DNA of 64,000 nucleotides from CBDBLK01 sp965215445. Its GTDB lineage: Bacteria > Bdellovibrionota > Bacteriovoracia > Bacteriovoracales > Bacteriovoracaceae. Location of the stretch: positions 1,488,001-1,552,000 of the forward strand of contig CBDCDT010000002.1 in the NCBI GenBank assembly GCA_965215445.1, given 5' to 3'. The notes below the pieces were generated by a model that saw nothing but the letters and a program-made list of their open reading frames with translations, ran no database searches and had not been told where the DNA came from. Shown here piece by piece: positions 57,257 through 64,000 of this stretch (its first letter is position 1; every line of letters starts with the position of its first letter). The position numbers were made by a program, and so were the translations under genes.

Positions 57257-60200
57257 GTACGGCGGTTTTAAGTGGCAATGAACTGATTGTTCAGGGCGGC
57301 CTGGAGGCGGGTTTTTCCCTGTATACGGGCTATCCCGGCAGTCCCATGGCGGACTATTTTAACATTCTTTACGGGCGAAAGGCAGAGCTTGAAAAAAAGG
57401 GCATCCGGGTGGCGATTGCCAACAGCGAGGCCAACGCTGCCGCCATGGCCAGTGGGGCGAAACAGGCCGGTCGGGACGCCTTGGTGGTGATGAAGTCCAT
57501 GGGCCTGCAGGTCGCCAGCGATGCTTTGAGCGTGGGCCATTTTGCCAATCCGGGAAGTGTGAAAAAAGCATCCGACGGTGTCAGCGAGCGCCCCGGTGCA
57601 GTGGTGGTGGTGGGTGACGACCCGTGGTCGATTTCCACCAGCGCGCCGGTGGACAGTCGCTATTTGTTCAAACATCTACACATGTCTTTTTTGGAACCTT
57701 CCACTCCCCAGGAACTCAAAGACTGGGTCGCCCACGCCCTGTTTCTCTCCAGGCGCTCATCGCTGTATCAGGGAGTGTTGACCACCACGTTTATGGCCGA
57801 GGGAGGGGGGCGCGTGGATTTAGGCCCCGAAGTACAGGTAGACCTCGAAAAAGTTGCCATCGACACGGAAAGTTTTGATCTCTCCCAATTGGTGATGGTT
57901 CCCCCCAACTCCCTGCGCGCAGACCGGACAATGATTGAAAAGCGTTTCCCCCTTTTGCGTGAACTTTTGCGCCAGTTAAATCTCGACCGCTCCTATGGCC
58001 CAGGTGATGCCTCGGTGGGAGTTATCAGTGCGGGCGTGATTTTTGAAACCGTCAAAGAGGCGATGGAAGAAGACCAGTATTTGGAAAGTATCTCCCTCTA
58101 CAAAGTGGCGAGTTCTTTTCCCCTGGTGGAAGAATCCATCTTAAATTGGATGCAGGGCAAGCGCACAGTGATTGTAGTGGAGGAAAAGCGCGCGTTTTTG
58201 GAGGGGGAACTTAAAAGTTTGTGCCAGCGCCACCAACTTTCAGTCGAAGTTTGGGGTAAACAGTACAAGACAGGTGAAAACACTTGGGAGACGCTCTTTC
58301 CCGCCTATGGGGGCCTTTCCTTTGAACAAGTTCGCCAAGGCCTTGCTCGCTGTCTGCAAAAGCAGACTGCTTCGCCTGCGGTAAAATCCCAAGCGGCCAA
58401 GGCCCTGCCCGTGCGCCTGCCGACATTTTGCCCCGGCTGTCCCCACCGGGAAACTTTGAGTTTACTCAAAGAACTGCGCGCCACACTCAAGGCCAAAAAT
58501 ATTGATCTCGTCTCTCACGGGGATGTCGGCTGCTATTCGCTCAGTTTTTTGCCTCCCTTCAAGGAAATGCACAACCTTTCAGCGATGGGGCAGGGTGGTG
58601 CGCTGGGGGCGGGCATGGACGCATTTACCCTAAACCCCAGCGTGGTGTTGATGGGCGACAGCACTTTTTTTCACAGTGGCATTACCGACATTTCAAACTC
58701 GGTGCAAATGGGCCACAACATTACTTATATTTTGTTGGACAATGACAACACCGCCATGACCGGGCATCAGATGACTCCGGCCAGTGGCAAGGATGTCACC
58801 GGAAGAGTGCGCCCCAGACAGGATATGCTCAGGGCGACGGAGGCGTTGGGAGTGACGGAGGCGATAGAAGTCGATCCCAGCGACCGCTATTTTTATAGAA
58901 GCCTGCTGGACGAATTTGTGAGCAAACCGGGAACCAAAGTGATCGTCTCCAAAAAAGAGTGCGCACTCACCTTTGGAGCGCGCCAGAAGGTGGAGCACCG
59001 GGAATTGTTTGCCCGTGGGGAAGTTCTTCCGCGCAAAACTTTTTATCAAATCAACACCGACACTTGCGAGGACTGTCGGGCCTGCGTGGAAGCTACCGGC
59101 TGTCCGGGACTGACTCAAACCTTAGATGCCTATGGCACGAAAGTGGCGATTGATCCCGACATTTGCGTGGCCGACAGTTATTGCACCAAAATCGAGGCCT
59201 GTCCTTCTTTTGAGCAAGTGGAGGTCTATCACTACCATCCCCAAAAGTGGAATGAGCAAAATGATTTTGCGGGCGCAGATTTTCACAGTGAAAACATTCC
59301 CCTGCCGGAAGTTTGCAAGAGTTTTTCCCAAATTGCCGAGGGTGATACCTGGAGAGCAGTGGTGACCGGGGTGGGCGGTTCGGGAGTGACCACCATATCG
59401 AGGGTTTTGGCCAATGCCGCTCTTGAGATGGGCGGGCGGCAGGATTTGGATTTTAAATTTGTCGATCAAAAGGGATTGGCCCAGAGAAACGGCAATGTCA
59501 CCGGCCATTTGGCGATTTATTCCAAAGGCAAAAGTGCTGCGGCGGGGACGCCAAAGGCGCGCGCCGATTTGCTCCTCAGTTCTGATTTTTTGGACGGCCT
59601 TTCCAAGGTGGCCTTTGTGTCACCCGAGGGTCTGGCCCTTGCCGATCTCTCTTTTCAACTTCCCATGAGCGCTCTTTTGGAACGGGATTCCCATTTGCAA
59701 AGGGAGACTTTACTCACTGAGTGGCGCCAGTGCCTGGGGGAGCGCGGTCAGGTTTTGCCCTTTAAGGAATCTTCAAAAAAATATTTGGGGCGTCCAGTGT
59801 ATGCCACCAGTATGCTTTTGGGTGCGGCCTTTCAGAGTGGGCGGTTGCCCTTTAGCTTTTCGGATATGCTGCGCGCTTTGGAAAAAACTTTTCCCGAAAG
59901 GGAACGTGAGAGCAATCTGCGCGCTTTTGAGTGGGGCCGCAGGCTTTGGTTTGAACGGGGGGAGACGAGTCTTTCCACTGCTCAAGAAGGCGAGACGCTC
60001 AAACAGTTTGAACAATCACTGCGCGCTTCCCTTTTGCCTTGGCACAACAAAAAACTGGTGCTCAAACTGTTTCGCCGGGATTTAAAGCGTTTGAGGTCTT
60101 ATTTTCCGGCGTTCGACCCCAACCATTTGGCCCACTATGTGCACGATATTTATATTTATGATCGCGGCAAGCAGTCCGAGGCGTTTTTGACCGAGGCGCG

Positions 60201-60678
60201 AGAGATTTCACAACTCTATCCCGAATCGGAACTGGCCGCCATTGCTTTGCGAACGCTGGCCAAAACGTTTTTTATTAAAGATGAAATCTTTGTCGCTCAT
60301 CAATTAATCTCTCCCCTTAAGCGCCAGCGCGACCGCAAAACTTACGGAGTGCTTGGAAGTGACTACCGAACCCTTCCCATCAATCGCCCCCGCTTTGAAT
60401 TTTTGGGCCTGAAACTGGAGTTTGGCGTGCGCCCCCGCTACTGGATGCTGGCGTTCATGCGCCATGCGCGCCTTTTGCGTCCGTTATTGGGGGGACGCTT
60501 GGGGAAATGGCACCAGCGGGAAAAGAAAATCGCCTTGGAGATTCGCCGCCGCCTCAGTCAAAGGCCGGAAGAATCTGCAAGTGAGACAGACAAGCGCCGC
60601 CATCTGGTCAAGCTCGACAATGTCAAAGGTTATCGGGAAGTGCGCTACCGTGCCTTTGATACTGCACTGGAAAGCTAA
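57253..60678 (+). CDS. Fused indolepyruvate:ferredoxin oxidoreductase (IorA-IorB)
   Basis: 1141 residues. IorA part: pyrimidine half SLYTGYPGSPMADYF, the TPP site VVLMGDSTFFHSGITD and TAMTGH (about 1-600), then a ferredoxin-like Cys cluster (CEDCRACVEATGCP and CVADSYCTKIEAC, about 605-650). IorB part: VVTGVGGSGVTTISRVLANAAL and KFVDQKGLAQRNG (about 695-850), then a C-terminal helical extension (DUF6537-like). It converts aryl pyruvates plus CoA to aryl-acetyl-CoA. Located between hppD and the Nudix/MBL gene, all coupled or abutting. Confidence 0.9.
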   Translation: MSTAVLSGNELIVQGGLEAGFSLYTGYPGSPMADYFNILYGRKAELEKKGIRVAIANSEANAAAMASGAKQAGRDALVVMKSMGLQVASDALSVGHFANPGSVKKASDGVSERPGAVVVVGDDPWSISTSAPVDSRYLFKHLHMSFLEPSTPQELKDWVAHALFLSRRSSLYQGVLTTTFMAEGGGRVDLGPEVQVDLEKVAIDTESFDLSQLVMVPPNSLRADRTMIEKRFPLLRELLRQLNLDRSYGPGDASVGVISAGVIFETVKEAMEEDQYLESISLYKVASSFPLVEESILNWMQGKRTVIVVEEKRAFLEGELKSLCQRHQLSVEVWGKQYKTGENTWETLFPAYGGLSFEQVRQGLARCLQKQTASPAVKSQAAKALPVRLPTFCPGCPHRETLSLLKELRATLKAKNIDLVSHGDVGCYSLSFLPPFKEMHNLSAMGQGGALGAGMDAFTLNPSVVLMGDSTFFHSGITDISNSVQMGHNITYILLDNDNTAMTGHQMTPASGKDVTGRVRPRQDMLRATEALGVTEAIEVDPSDRYFYRSLLDEFVSKPGTKVIVSKKECALTFGARQKVEHRELFARGEVLPRKTFYQINTDTCEDCRACVEATGCPGLTQTLDAYGTKVAIDPDICVADSYCTKIEACPSFEQVEVYHYHPQKWNEQNDFAGADFHSENIPLPEVCKSFSQIAEGDTWRAVVTGVGGSGVTTISRVLANAALEMGGRQDLDFKFVDQKGLAQRNGNVTGHLAIYSKGKSAAAGTPKARADLLLSSDFLDGLSKVAFVSPEGLALADLSFQLPMSALLERDSHLQRETLLTEWRQCLGERGQVLPFKESSKKYLGRPVYATSMLLGAAFQSGRLPFSFSDMLRALEKTFPERERESNLRAFEWGRRLWFERGETSLSTAQEGETLKQFEQSLRASLLPWHNKKLVLKLFRRDLKRLRSYFPAFDPNHLAHYVHDIYIYDRGKQSEAFLTEAREISQLYPESELAAIALRTLAKTFFIKDEIFVAHQLISPLKRQRDRKTYGVLGSDYRTLPINRPRFEFLGLKLEFGVRPRYWMLAFMRHARLLRPLLGGRLGKWHQREKKIALEIRRRLSQRPEESASETDKRRHLVKLDNVKGYREVRYRAFDTALES

Positions 60679-62040
60679 ATGAAAGAGATTGTCCACGCCG
60701 TTTCTGTCGTCTTCAAGTCGGGCGGTGAAGTTTTTAGCATTGTTCGCCAACCTTATTTGCGCACGTTTCCCGGTTATACCGCTTTTCCCGGTGGCAAGGT
60801 GGCGGCCGAAGATGCCACCGCAAAAATGGGAGAGCATCCTTTGTGGGAAGGCCTGGACGCAAAACTTGCAGGCGCTTGTGTGCGCGAAGTGCGCGAAGAA
60901 TTGGGTGTGGACTTGAACCAGTGGGCGCAGCAGGGAAAAATTTTGGCGATTCAATATTTGGGAGAGGCCACTACTCCACCTTTTTTTCCCTACCGTTTTC
61001 AAACCCATTTTTTTAGCTTTGAATTAAAAGACACTTATCCCTTTGAATGTGACCCGGGGGAAATTGAAAGCGCAAAATGGTATTCGCCACAAGAGTGGTT
61101 GTGCGCCTTCGAGCGCGCTGAAATTTTGTCAGTGCCCTCCATCGTGCGCTTGATGCAGGCCTTGGCGGAGGGGGCCTCATTTCCGGTCGATTTGGAATAC
61201 CCCTTCGATTTGGAAAGCGAAGTCCCGCGCTTGGAAGCGCTCAAGGGAGTGGTGCAGTTTATGCCCTTGAGCCGCACTTTTCCCCCCGCCAACCGAACCA
61301 ATTGCTTTTTAATCGGAGATGAGAGTGCCCGGCGGGTGCTGATCGACCCTTCACCCAAAGGCGCGGAAGAATACCGCAAACTTTTGCGTTCTCTGCGTGC
61401 GCATTTGCAAAGCGTGGAAGCGTCTTCCATAGACTTGGTCTTTCTCACCCACCACCACCCCGACCATCACGAAATGGCCCCTGACCTGGCCCGCGAATTG
61501 GGGGTTCCCGTAGGCCTTTCCCGCGATACCAAGGAGCGCATTGATAAGAGGTGGGGAAGTGATTATTTGCAAGGTACGCAACTGGAGTTTTTTCAAGCGG
61601 GCGATGAACTTACCGTTTCACTGGGAAGTCGGGTAAAAATCCACAGCGTGCCGGGACACGATTGCGGGCAGTTGGCGCCGGCAGCAGAATCCAAGGCCTG
61701 GTTTTTGGCGGGGGATTTAATTCAGACGATAGGCACGGTGGTCGTTGGTGGCGACGAGGGAGATATGAGTGAGTATATGCAAAGTTTGAGGCGCGTGATC
61801 GACTGGAAACCGAGAGTGGTGATTCCCAGCCACGGAACGCTGATGGGGGGAACCCACCGCCTCAAGGCCACACTGGAACACCGCCTTTACCGAGAGGAAC
61901 AAATCAAAAAATTATTGGTCAAGGGCAAAAACAGGGAAGAGATTTTTGAGCACCTCTATGCGGGACTCGACCCCTCTCTAAAAAAACACGCCCTTGCCAC
62001 CATTGATTCGCACATGATAAAAATTCAGAACGAGCAATAA
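60679..62040 (+). CDS. Nudix hydrolase fused to metallo-beta-lactamase hydrolase
   Basis: 453 residues; starts one base after iorAB. Residues about 1-185: Nudix-like domain with an FPGGKVA...CVREVREELGVDL box, unusually long between Gly and Glu. Residues about 190-400: MBL fold of the LACTB2 type, with LTHHHPDHHEMAP, SVPGHDCGQLAP, FLAGDLIQTIGTV and IPSHGTLMGG. A C-terminal winged helix follows (REEQIKKLLVKGKNREEIFEHLY). Candidate roles are a CoA-derivative pyrophosphatase plus a thioesterase or nuclease. Position suggests CoA-ester housekeeping; inference only. Confidence 0.8.
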   Translation: MKEIVHAVSVVFKSGGEVFSIVRQPYLRTFPGYTAFPGGKVAAEDATAKMGEHPLWEGLDAKLAGACVREVREELGVDLNQWAQQGKILAIQYLGEATTPPFFPYRFQTHFFSFELKDTYPFECDPGEIESAKWYSPQEWLCAFERAEILSVPSIVRLMQALAEGASFPVDLEYPFDLESEVPRLEALKGVVQFMPLSRTFPPANRTNCFLIGDESARRVLIDPSPKGAEEYRKLLRSLRAHLQSVEASSIDLVFLTHHHPDHHEMAPDLARELGVPVGLSRDTKERIDKRWGSDYLQGTQLEFFQAGDELTVSLGSRVKIHSVPGHDCGQLAPAAESKAWFLAGDLIQTIGTVVVGGDEGDMSEYMQSLRRVIDWKPRVVIPSHGTLMGGTHRLKATLEHRLYREEQIKKLLVKGKNREEIFEHLYAGLDPSLKKHALATIDSHMIKIQNEQ

Positions 62041-62062
62041 CTTTGATACCTTTGGAGATTTT

Positions 62063-62632
62063 ATGCAAATTGTCAAAATCTTTCTTTTGTCCACAAGTCT
62101 TCTCACCGGAACACTTGCCTTCGCTCAGGAAGAAAAGCTGGTCGAGGCGATTCCCAGTTTTTATTACCTCGAAGAGGCAACGGTGGAGAACGGAGAGGCC
62201 TTTTTTTGGGTGCGCTCCTGCCGCAATACGCCCTCCAAGGCGGAACTGCAAGGCGACGATTTATTTACCCAAACGGGACTCGGTTGCATCCGAGTGGCCA
62301 AAATCGCGCGAACCGACCTGGACAGATTTTTGCGAGAAATGGAAGCAAAATTGCCGGGTGATGGTGCTTCTATCGGTCTCATCATACTTGGGGCCGGGTT
62401 GACGTTGAGTTCCATGTTCGTCAAATCGGATGATCTTTTCTTCCCGTGGCTTGGTGGAGCAACTTTTTCGTTTTTAGGGGCAGCTTATGCTTCGGGCAAA
62501 AAAGATGAGAAGGAAATCTCATTCGAGGAATTTGAGTCGCAAATCCAAAGTCAAATTGTGGGAAGAGTGGAGCACGAGTGGGCCTTGGAAATTTTCACCG
62601 ACTTCCTGAACCAGTACGGGATTCGCCCGTAA
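62063..62632 (+). CDS. Exported protein, paralogue of the 27340-27939 product
   Basis: 189 residues, GGAG before ATG. Signal peptide (FLLSTSLLTGTLAFAQEE), a beta-rich domain with two Cys (VRSCRNTPSK, GLGCIRVAK), two hydrophobic helices (GLIILGAGLTLSSMFV, FPWLGGATFSFLGAAYASG), and the C-terminal IFTDFLNQYGIRP shared with the gene at 27340. Membrane-associated, unknown function. Confidence 0.65.
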   Translation: MQIVKIFLLSTSLLTGTLAFAQEEKLVEAIPSFYYLEEATVENGEAFFWVRSCRNTPSKAELQGDDLFTQTGLGCIRVAKIARTDLDRFLREMEAKLPGDGASIGLIILGAGLTLSSMFVKSDDLFFPWLGGATFSFLGAAYASGKKDEKEISFEEFESQIQSQIVGRVEHEWALEIFTDFLNQYGIRP

Positions 62633-62742
62633 AACTGGGCCAAATTTGCAATTAGATTGCAAATCTGTCCAAGTTGAGGCAGGTTTCGCATACTATTTCA
62701 ATCATATACTTTGGCCAAAAGAATTTGAACAAAGGATAAAAC

Positions 62743-63027
62743 ATGAAAAAAACTAAAAGCTGGTTGAAGGAAAAACTCAAAAATCCCAAATTTAGAAAAA
62801 AATTTGTGGAAGAATCCCACAGATTATCTATTGCAGAACAACTGGTAAAACTTCGACTTGGGGTCAATATGACCCAAGCGGAATTGGCCAAGAAGATAGA
62901 CACCTCTCCCTCAGCAATAAGTCGTTATGAAAGCGCAAATTACGAAAGATATGAACTCAATACCATAAGAAAAATAGTCGATGCCTGCGGCGGAAAGCTG
63001 CAAATCAAGATTACTCATTCAGCTTAG
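62743..63027 (+). CDS. XRE-family HTH protein, antitoxin-like
   Basis: 94 residues. AAAGGAT before ATG. A basic N-terminal helix region (KNPKFRKKFVEESHRLSIAEQLVKLR) precedes a XRE helix-turn-helix (NMTQAELAKKIDTSPSAISRYESANYERYELNTIRKIVDACGGKL). The arrangement matches HigA-type antitoxins, but no toxin reading frame lies on either side, so it is a solitary regulator or a remnant. Confidence 0.78.
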   Translation: MKKTKSWLKEKLKNPKFRKKFVEESHRLSIAEQLVKLRLGVNMTQAELAKKIDTSPSAISRYESANYERYELNTIRKIVDACGGKLQIKITHSA

Positions 63028-63117
63028 GCCTTGGTTCTTCCATGGCGGGAGATCGGAGATATTTTTATTGATTGAGCAGAGTTTTTAAGCGCGTTGCACT
63101 ATCAATCAATCCTCGGC

Positions 63118-63146
63118 TTGCACGACTGGCAAATTCTTGTTATAAG
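63118..63146 (+). promoter_or_regulatory. nusA promoter
   Basis: TTGCAC, 17-base spacer, TATAAG (63141-63146); predicted start about 63153, giving a leader of about 103 bases. Confidence 0.55.
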
Positions 63147-63184
63147 TAGCTGTCTTTGATGGAATTAAATTAGTTCGGTGAGTT

Positions 63185-63220
63185 AAGGCGGTTTTTGAAT
63201 GAAAGTCCGCCTTTTTTTTT
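63185..63220 (+). terminator. Terminator hairpin in the nusA leader
   Basis: AAGGCGG (63185-63191) pairs with CCGCCTT (63207-63213), followed by a T-run to 63220. Lies between the promoter and the nusA ribosome site (AAGGAGAGAGG). Confidence 0.75.
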
Positions 63221-63255
63221 AACCTGCCGCACCATAAAGGAGAGAGGAAGAAATC

Positions 63256-64000
63256 ATGAGTTTTTCTGAGTTGGGCCGTGTAATTGAGGCCTTGGGGAAA
63301 GAGCGGGGAGTCGAGCGGGACATTGTGGTCAAGGCCATCGAGCAGGCCTTTTTGGTCACCGCCCGCAAAAAGTACGGGATTCAGGGGGAATACGAAACCC
63401 GCTACAACAGTGACGACGACGAAATTGAAATTTATCAATACAAAAACGTGGTGGACAAGATCAGCAATGACACCACGGAAATCGAACTCGACGATGCCAA
63501 AAATCTCGACGAAGAGGTGGAAGTTGGAGATCAGTTGGGGGTGCGGATTGAAAATCCCAATTTTACCCGGGTGGATGTGCAGACCGCGCGCCAGATTATC
63601 TTTCAAAAAGTGCGCGATGCTGAAAGGGAGATACTCTTTTCCGAGTTTAAGCACCGGGAGGGAGAACTCATCACCGGCATTGCCCGCCGCTACGAAAGGG
63701 GCAATATCTACGTCGATTTGGGCAAGGCCGATGCGGTTTTGTCCCGCCGGGAAATTATCCCCGGAGAAAATTTCAAAACCGGGGATCGCATTCAGGCCTA
63801 TTTGACGGAAGTGGTGATGACCAATCGGGGGCCGGAGATTCGCCTTTCGCGCACCAGTCCGCTCTTTTTGGTGAAATTGTTTGAGTTGGAAGTGCCCGAA
63901 ATTCAGGACGGCACTATTGAAATTAGGTCGGCCGCCCGGGAACCCGGCTACCGCGCTAAACTGGCGGTGCTTTCCACTGACAAAGATATTGACCCGGTGG
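63256..64000 (+). CDS. nusA: Transcription termination/antitermination factor NusA, N-terminal part (cut by window end)
   Basis: ATG 63256 after AAGGAGAGAGG; about 248 residues visible, open to the window end. N-terminal RNA-polymerase-binding domain (MSFSELGRVIEALGKERGVERDIVVKAIEQAFLVTARKKYG), VRIENPNFTRVDVQTARQIIFQKVRDAEREI, the S1 domain (GIARRYERGNIYVDLGKADAVLSRREIIPGE), then the KH1 start (RSAAREPGYRAKLAVLSTDKDIDPV). The usual upstream rimP is absent. Confidence 0.95.
   Translation, partial: MSFSELGRVIEALGKERGVERDIVVKAIEQAFLVTARKKYGIQGEYETRYNSDDDEIEIYQYKNVVDKISNDTTEIELDDAKNLDEEVEVGDQLGVRIENPNFTRVDVQTARQIIFQKVRDAEREILFSEFKHREGELITGIARRYERGNIYVDLGKADAVLSRREIIPGENFKTGDRIQAYLTEVVMTNRGPEIRLSRTSPLFLVKLFELEVPEIQDGTIEIRSAAREPGYRAKLAVLSTDKDIDPV

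Noticed and set aside
62652..62903. 83-codon minus-strand frame near the solitary XRE gene, considered as a possible toxin
   Set aside because: Mostly antisense to the XRE gene, hydrophobic and without toxin-family features.
1..64000. tRNA, rRNA, CRISPR arrays, IS transposases, prophage genes
   Set aside because: Scanned by eye; no tRNA-like clover-leaf with a T-loop outside coding DNA, no regularly spaced repeats, and no transposase, integrase or phage structural proteins were seen.

Overview
The window is a gene-dense bacterial chromosome segment with short intergenic gaps, roughly half G+C by eye, and several clearly A+T-richer accessory patches. It comes from a Gram-negative organism: tolQ-tolR-tolA-tolB, lapB, outer-membrane beta-barrels, many signal-peptide and lipobox proteins. 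The mevalonate operon, fused IorAB, histone-H1-like protein, secreted subtilases and many orphan exported proteins suggest a Bdellovibrionota/Oligoflexia-type bacterium. That placement is inference, since no rRNA or tRNA gene is visible.

Layout. 1-2257: beta-oxidation genes (3-hydroxyacyl-CoA dehydrogenase end, enoyl-CoA hydratase, acyl-CoA dehydrogenase). 2280-8651: a histone-like protein, a subtilase, a TPR protein, two paralogous lipoproteins, and a glutaminase with ankyrin repeats. 8653-11096: an A+T-rich island with a NYN nuclease and a coiled-coil membrane protein. 11147-21397: an amidoligase-like exported protein, then a long run sppA-lapB-three exported/membrane genes-tolQRAB. 21353-23252: a small island with a structured RNA, an orphan gene and hicAB, flanked by a perfect 38-bp direct repeat made of the tolB 3' end. 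23385-32053: a degenerate sigma54-type regulator, an HD phosphohydrolase, exported proteins, a methyltransferase, a subtilase and a U32 peptidase. 32198-37484: a mevalonate operon (fni, mvaA, GHMP kinase, mvaD, mvk). 37533-52115: paralogous exported proteins, repeat-type surface proteins, a SelO-like protein, pgsA-serB, mscS, a response regulator and a DUF4105 protein. 52085-62040: aromatic amino-acid catabolism, with a minus-strand paa-type operon divergent from hppD-iorAB-Nudix/MBL. 63256 to the end: nusA, cut by the window.

The main discovery candidate is a dispersed palindromic element. Two 138-bp copies (46 codons, about 81% identical by hand count) sit in frame at the N-termini of the two halves of a split paaH. 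A 75-bp version (25 codons) sits in frame inside a subtilase, and a half copy lies between mscS and a response-regulator gene. Single arms of the same palindrome lie across the stop codons of three more convergent gene pairs. This recalls the Rickettsia palindromic elements, which also insert in frame into proteins.

Other observations: a possible integration scar at tolB with a promoter-driven 6S-like RNA; promoters placed so close to start codons that the mRNAs should be leaderless; a terminator in the nusA leader; a sigma54-type activator that has lost its catalytic motifs; and an animal-like ankyrin glutaminase.
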